Assembly: GCF_003730295.1 (NCBI RefSeq)
Contig: NZ_QTSZ01000005.1
Coordinates: forward strand, 62,001-126,000
Direction of reading: 5' to 3'
From: Ornithinibacillus gellani
GTDB lineage: Bacteria > Bacillota > Bacilli > Bacillales > Amphibacillaceae
Length of the DNA: 64,000 nucleotides
The notes beneath the pieces are model-generated. The model did not search any database. It saw only the letters and a program-made list of their open reading frames with translations, and was not told where the DNA came from. A program made the position numbers and the translations under genes. This document shows, piece after piece, positions 17,538-26,095 of the stretch; positions within the stretch are counted from its first letter, which is position 1; the number at the start of each line of letters is the position of its first letter.

Positions 17538-18371
17538 TTAATCAATTTGTTCTACTTTAATCGGATATGCTTCCCCATAATTTCTTAACGCAGCATGGTC
17601 TGTTGGTCCAACCGCATCTGTATAAGAAAAACCATGGGCGATAGCCGTAGTAACATAGCTTTTAGCCAATTGTACGGCATTTACTACAGGAATACCTTTT
17701 GCTAAATAGGCGGCTATTGCTGCAGAATAGGAGCAGCCTGCCCCACTCGTATGAACCGTGTCAATACGCGGAGCTTCGAATGTCGTTACATGTTCTCCAT
17801 CATATAAAACATCTATAGCTGGACCATCCAATCTTCCGCCTTTCACAAGCACGTAAGATGCACCATATTGATGTAAATCCTTTGCCGCTTGTACAAGGTC
17901 TGCTACTTTTTCCAGCTTTCTATCTCCCAATAGGAAGGATGCTTCGGGCATATTCGGTGTAATAATTGTAGCCAACGGAATCAACTGCTTTTGTAACGCT
18001 TCAATGGCATCATCTTCTAAAAGCTTTGAATCCAGTTTCCCAACCATCACCGGGTCGACAACAATTTGTTCAATCGAGGCAGACTTGAGAAGCTTTGCAG
18101 TCGTTTCGATTACTTCCTTGGAAAACAACATGCCTGTTTTTAAAGCGTCTGCACCTACTTGCCTCATGGCGGTCACAAATTGTGCTTCGATTGCCTCTAA
18201 TGTCATGGGATGGACATTACGATCTGTTGTTGGGTGGCGCCCGACAATTGCCGTCACGACACTCATTCCATAAACATCTAATTCCTGAAAGGTCTTCAAG
18301 TCTGCTTGAATACCTGCACTACCTCCTGCGGCAGATCCTGCAATTGTGATGACACGTGATGGATAGTTCAT
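17538..18371 (-). CDS. pdxK: Pyridoxine kinase / HMP-kinase family (PdxK-like)
   Basis: A 277-residue ribokinase-fold kinase. GIQADLKTFQELDVYGMS, VVDPVM, ITPNMPEA and the anion-hole block TSGAGCSYSAAI are in family order. The closing VGPTDHAALR matches the Bacillus PdxK branch, which phosphorylates pyridoxine or hydroxymethylpyrimidine. Oddity: the near-invariant AGSDSSGGAG reads AGSAAGGSAG, so the substrate-side Asp is Ala. ATG 18371 follows AAGG by 13-14 bases. It could be a kinase with altered specificity. Confidence 0.87.
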   Translation of the reverse strand: MNYPSRVITIAGSAAGGSAGIQADLKTFQELDVYGMSVVTAIVGRHPTTDRNVHPMTLEAIEAQFVTAMRQVGADALKTGMLFSKEVIETTAKLLKSASIEQIVVDPVMVGKLDSKLLEDDAIEALQKQLIPLATIITPNMPEASFLLGDRKLEKVADLVQAAKDLHQYGASYVLVKGGRLDGPAIDVLYDGEHVTTFEAPRIDTVHTSGAGCSYSAAIAAYLAKGIPVVNAVQLAKSYVTTAIAHGFSYTDAVGPTDHAALRNYGEAYPIKVEQID

Positions 18372-18398
18372 CGTCTTCAATTCCTTCTTTCCAAAATA

Positions 18399-18872
18399 TT
18401 AAATAGCTATCAAGAACCATATTATCATGATAACCTGAATGACTGCTTTGGCAAACGTTCCACCCAAAAAACCAAATAATGAACCAATAGAAGCTCGGAT
18501 TGCCTCATTCATTGTTCTTTCTTGAATCATTTCCGTCACCAGTACAGCTGCAAAGGGAATAATAATAATTCCGAATGGCGGTATGATAAAAGAACCGATA
18601 ATCACAGCAATTGCCGCTATTCGTTCCCCCCATACACTGCCACCAAACCGCTTTACAAAGTAACGATTGGCTAAAATGTCTGCGCCGAACAGAAAAATGG
18701 TAAACACAATCATGGCAATCCAAAAGGTGGTACCAATATGTCCGATAATAAAATGATACAGTAAAAAGCCTACCCACAACAATAAAGAAGATGGAATAAT
18801 TGGAAACAGCAGCCCAACAAAACTGCCAATAAATAAAACAATAATTAATATCCATAAAAGCATGTCTGCCAT
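18399..18872 (-). CDS. DUF456 family membrane protein
   Basis: A 157-residue, very hydrophobic protein with four or five membrane segments. The Gly-rich GSFIIPPFGIIIIPFAAVLVTE and RASIGSLFGFLGGTFAK are characteristic of DUF456 (YqgC-like). Function unknown; GGGAGG precedes ATG 18872 by 7 bases. It lies 27 bases upstream of pdxK and 41 bases downstream of the PlsY-like gene, all on the same strand, so co-transcription is possible. Confidence 0.88.
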   Translation of the reverse strand: MADMLLWILIIVLFIGSFVGLLFPIIPSSLLLWVGFLLYHFIIGHIGTTFWIAMIVFTIFLFGADILANRYFVKRFGGSVWGERIAAIAVIIGSFIIPPFGIIIIPFAAVLVTEMIQERTMNEAIRASIGSLFGFLGGTFAKAVIQVIMIIWFLIAI

Positions 18873-18913
18873 GGAAGTCCTCCCTCAAATTCAAAGATTT
18901 GATTCATATCAGC

Positions 18914-19537
18914 TTAGCCTACCTTTTTCTTAAACATACTTGAAAGCTTCTTCTCCTGTCTATGGACAATACGTTTATAATTATCCATATGTTTCCAAAT
19001 ACTAAGCAAAGACAGGAACACAACTACTAGCGCAGGTTCTACACCAAAGAAAATGTACGTTGTCACCAAAAAAGAAAGATACATAAACAAGACGCCAATG
19101 ACTAAATAATCTGTAGCGATTGTAAATAATAATAGTATTCCGATACCAATTAAAGCAATTTTCCAATCAATCGCTAACAGGATACCTACAAGTGAAGCAG
19201 TACCTTTACCTCCACCGAATTTCATCGTAATCGGATAATTATGTCCAAGTATAATAAAAAGGGCATTCACATAAATAAGTAAAATTTGTTCTTCACCGGT
19301 TATCCCTTGTTCTTTCATTAAAAATAACACGACTAGAATGGACGCTGTTCCTTTAAAAATATCAATGAGTGCAACGAGAATGCCATACTTCCAGCCTAGT
19401 AAGATGGTTGTATTGGATGCCCCAGCATTTTTTACTCCCGCTTGCTTTATATTTATTTTCTTATATTTGCCTACAAGCTGCGACCCATGTAAGCAGCCAA
19501 ATACATAACCGATTACGCAAATCATGAGTACATACAT
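18914..19537 (-). CDS. plsY: PlsY-type glycerol-3-phosphate acyltransferase
   Basis: A 207-residue integral membrane protein with the three PlsY motifs: an early Gly-Ser (GCLHGSQLVG), KNAGASNTTILLGWKYG near residue 40, and GHNYPITMKFGGGKGTA near 100. PlsY transfers acyl groups from acyl-phosphate to glycerol-3-phosphate in phospholipid synthesis. Bacilli often have a second copy, and this may be one: the residue before GS differs and the C-terminal tail is basic. GGGGGAG lies 5-6 bases before ATG 19537. Confidence 0.85.
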   Translation of the reverse strand: MYVLMICVIGYVFGCLHGSQLVGKYKKINIKQAGVKNAGASNTTILLGWKYGILVALIDIFKGTASILVVLFLMKEQGITGEEQILLIYVNALFIILGHNYPITMKFGGGKGTASLVGILLAIDWKIALIGIGILLLFTIATDYLVIGVLFMYLSFLVTTYIFFGVEPALVVVFLSLLSIWKHMDNYKRIVHRQEKKLSSMFKKKVG

Positions 19538-19774
19538 GACGCTCCCCCCTTGCTTCATTATAACTTATAATATTCAACGATAAAGTGAAACTTCCTTTTG
19601 TTCTTCCAATTATTAATAGTAATAAAGCCCTATTTTTTTGGAAAAATAAAGGGATTTTGATAATTCTTGTATAATTATAATTATGAGCTATGAGCGAAAT
19701 AAAAATACTATTTATAAACCACAATCACATGATATCACTGATATTCAAAATATGAGATAAGAGGAGGGTTAAAA

Positions 19775-20311
19775 ATGAAAAAAACATTTATTTCAGTAAC
19801 CTTAATAGCTTTTTTCACCGTCGGAACAGTTATTGCTATTTTGAGTACAGATAGCATGAAAGGAAGTTCAGCTAATACACCTCAATATAGTCCCGAAGCT
19901 CATGCTGATTGGCCCGTTTATAATTTTAATAAAATTATAAACGAAAGAGCAGACTTAGTTGCCTTTGTAACTGTCGAATCTGTTGAAGATAAAAAAGTAA
20001 GTGAGGAAGAACCTAATGCAAAATTAGCAACACTAAAAATAAACAAACTTTTATATGATAGCCGAAACTCCGTAGATATTTCAAGTACTGTAGTTTTGGA
20101 TCAGGCTCTTGAGTTTGTAAGTGTTGGAGAATCTTATTTATTGTTCCTTGAAAAAAATGGGGACTACTATTATGAGGTGAATGGGAACTCAAAAGTTAAA
20201 GAGGAAAACGGTAAATATCAAGTAAACATTGAAGGTATTCAAGGTTTATACAGTCAAGAGACATTTGGAGAAAAATTCACGTCTACTTTAAAAGAAATTA
20301 AAAAAGATTAG
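19775..20311 (+). CDS. Secreted hypothetical protein
   Basis: A 178-residue protein with an N-terminal signal or anchor (MKKTFISVTLIAFFTVGTVIAI) and a hydrophilic remainder. No lipobox Cys is present. Features such as PVYNFNKIINERADLVAFVTVESVEDK, VSVGESYLLFLEK and YYYEVNG are shared with short secreted proteins annotated as hypothetical in bacilli. Function unknown. AGGAGGG precedes ATG 19775 by 7 bases. A strong hairpin follows. Confidence 0.8.
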   Translation: MKKTFISVTLIAFFTVGTVIAILSTDSMKGSSANTPQYSPEAHADWPVYNFNKIINERADLVAFVTVESVEDKKVSEEEPNAKLATLKINKLLYDSRNSVDISSTVVLDQALEFVSVGESYLLFLEKNGDYYYEVNGNSKVKEENGKYQVNIEGIQGLYSQETFGEKFTSTLKEIKKD

Positions 20312-20316
20312 TTATG

Positions 20317-20356
20317 AAGTAAATATCCGCCGGTTCTACCGGCGGATATTTACTTT
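20317..20356. terminator. Bidirectional terminator hairpin
   Basis: AAGTAAATATCCGCCGGT and ACCGGCGGATATTTACTT form a perfect 18-bp stem around TCT, between two convergent genes. Confidence 0.85.
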
Positions 20357-20359
20357 ATG

Positions 20360-21337
20360 TTAACCTTGTTGAAGTTCTATTCCGGCTTGTTTCCGTGCTT
20401 TTTCAGTGCATGCTGCAACGATGCGACTTCTTTCCAGCCATGCTGTATTGGAAGCATCGTCACGTTGTGTCACCATGCTGTGGAATGCTTGTAATTCATA
20501 TACCATATCTAATTCCAGCTGTTCTCCTGCCCATTCCTTCGATTCACCGGTTAGACGGTCCCAATGTAAAATTGACTCAATGGGCGCAATGTGATCAATG
20601 GTCAATGTCCCTGCTTCTCCATGAAATTCAGACGGTATTGTAGCTTGAGCAATTTTAGAACACATCACCGTAACCTGAAACGCATCATAGGTTAAGATAA
20701 GTGTACCACTGCCGTCTACCCCACTTGAAAGCTTCACAGCACGGTAATCTACCTCATTTGGTTCACCAAATAAATCAATTGCCATACTTAACGGATACAC
20801 ACCAAGATCCATTAAAGCGCCACCAGCAAATGTAGGAGAAAATACGTTTGGCTGATGCCCGTCTAAAAAAGCATCATACTTTGAAGAATATTGGATGTAT
20901 TGCAGGAACACACTGCGTAATGGACCAATCTTTGCAAGCTGCTCCTTCAATCGTTGATAGTTTGGAGAATACAAATGACGATATCCTTCGAAAATATACA
21001 ATTGCTTCTCTTCTGCCTTCTGCTGCAACTTATCAATTTGCTCTACAGTCAGTGCCAATGGCTTCTCGCAAAAAACATGCTTCCCGTGTTCCAAGCACGT
21101 CAGCGCATGGGTCACATGTAAGCTATTTGGGGAAGCAATATAGACAAAATCCACATCTTCCTCCAGCATTTCGTCTAATTGATCATAGGCAAGCTTTGCA
21201 CCATGCTTCGCAGCAAATTGCTGTGCCTTTTCCACATCACGTGAATAAACCGCTGTAAGTTCCGCTAGACCTGTATTTTTTGTAGCTTTGATAAAACTTT
21301 CTGTAATCCAGCTTGTCCCAATTGTTGCAAATCTCAT
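20360..21337 (-). CDS. Gfo/Idh/MocA-family NAD(P)-dependent oxidoreductase
   Basis: A 325-residue dehydrogenase. The N-terminal Rossmann region begins RFATIGTSWIT, followed by HVFCEKPLALT with the Lys-Pro of this family near residue 92. The C-terminal alpha/beta domain contains GGALMDLGVYPLSMAIDLFGEP, including the conserved Asp and Tyr. It probably oxidises a sugar or inositol-like substrate; none is indicated by neighbours. ATG 21337 is preceded by AAAGGA; a longer frame to 21388 lacks a site. Confidence 0.87.
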   Translation of the reverse strand: MRFATIGTSWITESFIKATKNTGLAELTAVYSRDVEKAQQFAAKHGAKLAYDQLDEMLEEDVDFVYIASPNSLHVTHALTCLEHGKHVFCEKPLALTVEQIDKLQQKAEEKQLYIFEGYRHLYSPNYQRLKEQLAKIGPLRSVFLQYIQYSSKYDAFLDGHQPNVFSPTFAGGALMDLGVYPLSMAIDLFGEPNEVDYRAVKLSSGVDGSGTLILTYDAFQVTVMCSKIAQATIPSEFHGEAGTLTIDHIAPIESILHWDRLTGESKEWAGEQLELDMVYELQAFHSMVTQRDDASNTAWLERSRIVAACTEKARKQAGIELQQG

Positions 21338-21793
21338 CTTTATCCTTTCCCCTTCCCCTAGTCTGTCATTTTTAAATCGCTTCCTCACATCTACAAATAA
21401 CCCGAAAGGTAGATAAATCTATGAAAAGAAGACTATAAAAATAGCTTTATGATTCCTCCTACCTATCTTCTCATCCTTTTTCCATTTCACTATATCATGT
21501 TCATTCAGGTAGTGGTAGTTTTCCCCATTTCTGGGCATTCACGAGTAAATAGCATGATAAGCTAGCATGTTTTTGGATAAAGTAGCCTAACGAATGAGAT
21601 GCAAGTATATCGATTTTAAATGCGAATTATCCGATTTTACGCCGTTTGAACTGGAAATTGATTACAGATAGGATAATAATAAGTCTGCTTTAAGAGGTCT
21701 TTCAAAGTGTCAGGTGATTGGCTAGTACTTTTCACCTCCTTTTGAATACTCTTTTTTACTGGCGACTGAAATAGAGGGAGGTCTTTTTTTTAG
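21338..21793. other. Divergent intergenic region upstream of ehuB
   Basis: No gene was recognised in these 456 bases between the oxidoreductase and ehuB. The last part holds the ehuB ribosome binding site (GGGAGGT, about 11 bases before ATG) and a T-run. Promoters for both directions presumably lie here, but none is clear enough to place. Confidence 0.35.
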
Positions 21794-22660
21794 ATGAAGA
21801 AGAAGTTAATTTTCACTTTGGTTTTAGGAGTTTCATTCTTTTTACTTGCAGCATGCGGTTCAAGTGATGATGATCTGCTTGGGACATTGCAAGATGAAGG
21901 AAAGGTTACCGTAGGCTTTGCCAATGAGAAGCCTTATGCATATCAGGAGGATGGCGAATTAAAAGGGGCTGCTGTTGATATTGCAAAAGCTGTTTTTAAA
22001 GAATTAGGAATCGATGAGGTTGAGGGTCAGCTAGCAGATTTTGGACAGCTTATCCCAGGACTTAATGCGAAGAAATTTGATGTCATTACAGCCGGAATGG
22101 CCATTAATCCGGATCGCTGTGAAAACGCAGCTTTTGGTGAACCAGAAATGATGTATGGGGAAGGCCTTATTGTTAAAAAAGGGAATCCTTTGAATCTAGA
22201 AAGCTATGAAGATATCGCTAATAATCCCGATGTCGTTGTTTCTGTCATGGCTGGAGCAACTGAAAATGAATTTTTGAAATCAGAGGGTGTAGATGAAGAT
22301 CAAATTCAAAGCGCTCCAGATATTCCAGCAACCTTCTCGGCAGTGGAATCTGGTCGTGCTGATGCAACAACTGGTACAGAAATGACGATTAAAATGGCTT
22401 TGGAATCTGCAGATACAGATGCACTTGAGTTTGTTGAAAGCTTTGAGCAGCCCGATGTGGAAGGTGTACCAAGCTATGGTGCTGCAGCATTCCACCATGA
22501 TAACGACAAGCTTAGAGAAGCATACAATGAAAAACTAAAAGAATTAAAAGAAGATGGTACTATTGCTGAGCTATTAGAAAAGAATGGTTTTAGTGAGGAA
22601 ATGAATATGGTTCCAGACGATGTGACAACAGAGAAGGTTTGCAGCGGAGAAATTAAATAG
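21794..22660 (+). CDS. ehuB: Ectoine/hydroxyectoine ABC transporter substrate-binding lipoprotein
   Basis: This 288-residue protein has a lipoprotein signal (FFLLAAC, Cys 21). Its SBP_bac_3 body is typical of polar amino-acid and ectoine binding proteins: VTVGFANEKPYAYQEDGELKG, then GQLIPGLNAKKFDVITAGMAI. AGMAINPDRCENAAFGEP is characteristic of EhuB. It captures ectoine or hydroxyectoine outside the cell and hands it to EhuC/EhuD. It is the first gene of ehuBCDA. A hairpin lies between it and ehuC, so it may be made in excess. Confidence 0.92.
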   Translation: MKKKLIFTLVLGVSFFLLAACGSSDDDLLGTLQDEGKVTVGFANEKPYAYQEDGELKGAAVDIAKAVFKELGIDEVEGQLADFGQLIPGLNAKKFDVITAGMAINPDRCENAAFGEPEMMYGEGLIVKKGNPLNLESYEDIANNPDVVVSVMAGATENEFLKSEGVDEDQIQSAPDIPATFSAVESGRADATTGTEMTIKMALESADTDALEFVESFEQPDVEGVPSYGAAAFHHDNDKLREAYNEKLKELKEDGTIAELLEKNGFSEEMNMVPDDVTTEKVCSGEIK

Positions 22661-22822
22661 TCATTCAAATTAGGAAACTACATTTTTCAAGGAAATCCCC
22701 TTAAAAATGTTCGTTGACCATGTGCATGGTAGTATTTGGCGCACGTAGTCAGACCGCAAGTCTACGATGAAAGATTCCACGTGTCCACTACATGCCATTT
22801 CATTTGAATATCGGAATCCGTA

Positions 22823-22861
22823 GGGTCTGGCCCCTTGACCAAAGGGATCCAGACCCGATTT
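22823..22861 (+). terminator. Hairpin between ehuB and ehuC (partial terminator or processing site)
   Basis: GGGTCTGG and CCAGACCC form a perfect outer stem, with CCCTT/AAGGG continuing inside, then GATTTTA. It lies 38 bases before ehuC. In such operons a leaky terminator commonly sets a high binding protein to permease ratio; that role is inferred. Confidence 0.65.
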
Positions 22862-22893
22862 TATTTCCTGAAACATCTAAAAAAGGAGTGAGT

Positions 22894-23571
22894 ATGATTA
22901 GTACTTTAATCGATACAATCATTGATGTCTTTCCCATCTTAATGAAGGGGATGAAAATCACCATCGTTGTACTCGTTCTGTCATCCATCTTTGCATATCT
23001 ATTCGCATTTATCGCTGGGCTATGCAGGATGTCACAGAATGTACTACTACGAAAGTTCACAGGTTTTTATGTGGAAGTATTTCGAGGAACCTCATTGATT
23101 GTACAGCTTTTTTGGCTGTATTATGCAATTCCAATGTTATTTGGCTTCGATCTCGGTAGTGATATGCTGGCAGGTGTGCTCGCTATAGCATTAAACTATG
23201 GAGCGTATATGTCAGAAATTGTGCGCGGCTCTATTCTCTCTGTAGCAGAGGGACAAACAGAGGCGGCTACAGCATTGAATATGTCACGTTTTCAGAGGAT
23301 GCGCTTGGTAATCCTACCACAGGCAATTCGCATGATGCTTCCAGAGTTTGGAAACTACCTCATCTTAATGCTTAAATCCACTTCCCTCGTCGCATTGATC
23401 GGAATGACAGATATCCTGTATTACGGTAACATCCTACGAGGCGGAAATATTTCGCAAGGACCAACTATTTATCTACTTGTACTCGTGTTCTACTTCATCC
23501 TTGCGTTACCATTAATTGCACTTACGAAGAAGCTGGAGAAAATGTCTAAGAAAGGGGTGGCTGTACAATGA
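22894..23571 (+). CDS. ehuC: Ectoine/hydroxyectoine ABC transporter permease EhuC
   Basis: A 225-residue inner-membrane permease of the His/Glu/Gln/Arg family with about five membrane segments. EVFRGTSLIVQLFWLYYAIP is the early conserved block. The EAA loop, EAATALNMSRFQRMRLVILPQAIRMMLPEFGN, contacts the ATPase EhuA. ATG 22894 follows AAAGGAGTG closely. Its stop overlaps the ehuD start in ATGA. Confidence 0.92.
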   Translation: MISTLIDTIIDVFPILMKGMKITIVVLVLSSIFAYLFAFIAGLCRMSQNVLLRKFTGFYVEVFRGTSLIVQLFWLYYAIPMLFGFDLGSDMLAGVLAIALNYGAYMSEIVRGSILSVAEGQTEAATALNMSRFQRMRLVILPQAIRMMLPEFGNYLILMLKSTSLVALIGMTDILYYGNILRGGNISQGPTIYLLVLVFYFILALPLIALTKKLEKMSKKGVAVQ

Positions 23572-24278
23572 GTAATTGGGACTGGGAAGTATTTTTTGAT
23601 GCGTTTCCGATGATTATTCAAGGATTAGGTATCACCGTCGGGCTCACCATTGCTTGCTATATATTTGCCTTAATATTTGGTTTCTTTTGGACCGTTGCCG
23701 ACCGGATTCCAATAAAACCAATTCATTGGGTGATTCGCTGGATTATGGAATTTATTCGTTCCACACCACCACTCGTACAGCTATTCTTTATCTTTTACGC
23801 ATGGCCAGTTGTACCATACGTTGGTGTGGCGCTTGATCCGTTCACAAGTGCTGTGATTGGGCTTGGCTTACATTACAGCACCTATATCAGCGAGGTATAT
23901 CGCTCTGGAATTGAAGGTGTTGCACCTGGGCAATGGGAAGCTTCTACGGCTCTGAACTTGTCAACCAAGCAAAAATGGATGAAAGTTATCCTGCCACAGG
24001 CGATACCACCTACCATACCAATGCTAGGAAACTATCTCATCATTATGTTCAAGGAAGTTCCATTGGCATCCACCATTGGGGTTGTCGGGATCTTGCACTT
24101 GGCAAATGATTATGGTGCCCAATACTGGAGATACTTGGAGCCATTAACCATCGTGGCCATCTTATTCCTCGTATTGAGCTACCCGTCTGCTATACTAATT
24201 AATAAATTGGAAAAGAAAATGAATCAACGTTTCAATAAAAAAGATGTCTTAGAAGAAACGAAGGGAGCGGCAATATAA
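23568..24278 (+). CDS. ehuD: Ectoine/hydroxyectoine ABC transporter permease EhuD
   Basis: A 236-residue permease, the second half of the membrane channel with EhuC. EFIRSTPPLVQLFFIFYAWP and the EAA loop WEASTALNLSTKQKWMKVILPQAIPP are the diagnostic blocks. Four to five membrane segments are visible and the tail is charged. It overlaps ehuC by 4 bases (ATGA) and touches ehuA through TAATG, so the three genes are coupled. Confidence 0.93.
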   Translation: MSNWDWEVFFDAFPMIIQGLGITVGLTIACYIFALIFGFFWTVADRIPIKPIHWVIRWIMEFIRSTPPLVQLFFIFYAWPVVPYVGVALDPFTSAVIGLGLHYSTYISEVYRSGIEGVAPGQWEASTALNLSTKQKWMKVILPQAIPPTIPMLGNYLIIMFKEVPLASTIGVVGILHLANDYGAQYWRYLEPLTIVAILFLVLSYPSAILINKLEKKMNQRFNKKDVLEETKGAAI

Positions 24279-25093
24279 TGGCAGAAGTAGAGACTGCAAG
24301 CACACAGTATACAGCAGCAAATAACGCTGAACCAATTGTAAAATACCTGGATGTTCATAAATCCTTTGGAGATGTGGAGGTTTTAAAAGGGATTAATTTA
24401 GAAATAAAGCCAGCGGAAAAAGTTGCCGTCATTGGACCAAGTGGTTCAGGAAAAACAACCATTATCCGTATGCTGATGACATTAGAAAAACCAACCTCCG
24501 GAAAAATCATTGTCGATGGCAATTATTTATGGCATATGGAAAAGGATGGCAAGCTCGTACCTGCAAATGAAAAGCATTTACGAGAAGTACGTGGAGATAT
24601 TGGAATGGTGTTTCAGCATTTTAATCTCTTTCCACATATGACGATTCTGGAAAATTGCATGACTGCACCCATTCACGTCAAGAAGGAAGATAAGCAAACA
24701 GCCAAACAACGTTCCATTGAAATGCTCGAAAAAGTGGGACTCGGCGATAAAATTGATAATTATCCAAGCCAGCTTTCCGGTGGTCAAAAGCAGCGTGTTG
24801 CGATGGCACGTGCACTTGTCATGCGTCCAAAGGTAATGCTCTTTGACGAAGTAACATCGGCACTGGATCCAGAGCTTGTTGGTGAAGTACTGGAGGTCAT
24901 TCGTGATATAGCCAAGGAAGGTGAAATGGCTATGGTCCTCGTAACCCACGAAATGGACTTTGCCCTGGATATTGCGGATCGCGTCTTATTTTTAGACAAA
25001 GGAGTTATTGCAGAGCAAGGACCACCAAGTGAAGTGATCGAAAATCCTAAAAATGAACGATTGCAAAACTTCCTCCACCGGTTTAGAAGCTAA
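24278..25093 (+). CDS. ehuA: Ectoine/hydroxyectoine ABC transporter ATP-binding protein
   Basis: A 271-residue ATPase with Walker A GPSGSGKTT near residue 53, signature LSGGQKQR near 166, Walker B VMLFDEVTSALDPE near 188 and switch His in VTHEMDFA. The first 20 residues are an extra hydrophilic extension. In the Walker B region the usual DEPTS is DEVTS, as is common in the polar amino-acid uptake group. It powers ectoine/hydroxyectoine import as osmoprotectant or nutrient. Confidence 0.93.
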   Translation: MAEVETASTQYTAANNAEPIVKYLDVHKSFGDVEVLKGINLEIKPAEKVAVIGPSGSGKTTIIRMLMTLEKPTSGKIIVDGNYLWHMEKDGKLVPANEKHLREVRGDIGMVFQHFNLFPHMTILENCMTAPIHVKKEDKQTAKQRSIEMLEKVGLGDKIDNYPSQLSGGQKQRVAMARALVMRPKVMLFDEVTSALDPELVGEVLEVIRDIAKEGEMAMVLVTHEMDFALDIADRVLFLDKGVIAEQGPPSEVIENPKNERLQNFLHRFRS

Positions 25094-25102
25094 TAAACAA
25101 AG

Positions 25103-25141
25103 AAACTGACAGACATCTTACTTGGTGCCTGTCAGTTTTTT
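25103..25141. terminator. Terminator after ehuA, shared with hisJ
   Basis: AACTGACAG and CTGTCAGTT form the stem and TTTT follows. It overlaps the 3' end of the convergent hisJ gene. Confidence 0.8.
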
Positions 25142-25924
25142 AATAGAATGCATTTCTACCTGTTGATTTTTGAAGGTTGCAATTTGGGTAAAGCCAAGTG
25201 ATGACAATAAATCCAATGATTCGTTTAATTGATAACCAATCGTTGAAGCAATATGCGAATCTGACCCAAAAGTAATGATTTCTCCACCTAAATCACGATA
25301 TAACTTTAAAATATCTACACTTGGCAATCCCCCATCTAATCCATAGCGATAGCCAGATGTATTCAATTCAATACCTTTTCCAAGCGGAATAATCTCCTTA
25401 AATATTTCGGCAATGAGATCGTGACAAGCATCCTTGCTTTCTCTTTTTACATAGCGTTTCACTAAATCCAAGTGACCGAGTACCTGATAGTCCTGAAAAT
25501 GCTGTACACAATATAATAGCTCTGCATAATATTGACGAAAAGCCTCTTCCACCGTTTTCCCTTCAAAAAAATGTCCGGAATGGAGATCCTTTTTAGCCGT
25601 TGTATGCATGGAACAAATCACAAAATCAAAAGAATCCTCGGTAATAATCCGATGATAATCATCTAATTGATGTGGCTGCACACCAATTTCAACACCTTTT
25701 TTAATTCGAATGCTTCCCGCATATTTACTTTGCATTTGTTTTATTTTTTGGTCATAGCCAATCTGGTCCAATTCAAATTGGATAGTTGGATCTGGATAAT
25801 CAAGATCGATATGTTCTGTAAAACAAATTTCTTCCAAACCATTTGCAATTGCTTGTTCAATGGTTTCCTCCATCGGTGTATCGCAATCCGCGGAAAAATC
25901 ACTATGTACATGGTAATCAAACAT
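25118..25924 (-). CDS. hisJ: Histidinol-phosphatase (PHP family)
   Basis: A 268-residue PHP-fold phosphatase for the penultimate dephosphorylation in histidine synthesis. Metal-binding motifs are visible: DYHVHSDFSADC at the start, CFTEHIDL near residue 37, GVEIGVQP near 80, SMHTT near 105, LGHLDL near 150 and FGSDSH near 220. GGGAGTG lies 8 bases before ATG 25924. It is divergent from hisZ across 171 bases and completes the pathway encoded by the his cluster. Confidence 0.92.
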   Translation of the reverse strand: MFDYHVHSDFSADCDTPMEETIEQAIANGLEEICFTEHIDLDYPDPTIQFELDQIGYDQKIKQMQSKYAGSIRIKKGVEIGVQPHQLDDYHRIITEDSFDFVICSMHTTAKKDLHSGHFFEGKTVEEAFRQYYAELLYCVQHFQDYQVLGHLDLVKRYVKRESKDACHDLIAEIFKEIIPLGKGIELNTSGYRYGLDGGLPSVDILKLYRDLGGEIITFGSDSHIASTIGYQLNESLDLLSSLGFTQIATFKNQQVEMHSIKKLTGTK

Positions 25925-26005
25925 ATGACTCACTCCCCTTTATTTTTCATATTCTAAATCAACTGCCATATCATAGCAAACATTTCAAATTAATTGAATT
26001 TACGG

Positions 26006-26034
26006 TTGACTTTATCCATTCGAACCATTAAAAT
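26006..26034 (+). promoter_or_regulatory. Sigma-A-like promoter of the his operon
   Basis: TTGACT (26006-26011) and TAAAAT (26029-26034) are spaced by exactly 17 bases, 62 bases upstream of the hisZ start. Confidence 0.65.
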
Positions 26035-26042
26035 ATTATATA

Positions 26043-26060
26043 ACTTTAGTGTAGTAAAGT
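26043..26060. promoter_or_regulatory. Dyad just downstream of the his promoter, possible operator
   Basis: ACTTTA and TAAAGT are perfect 6-bp inverted repeats separated by 6 bases, 8 bases after the -10 box, where a repressor could block initiation. The binding protein is unknown. Confidence 0.4.
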
Positions 26061-26095
26061 GATAGAGTAATAAAGATGTTTGGAAGGAGATTTTC

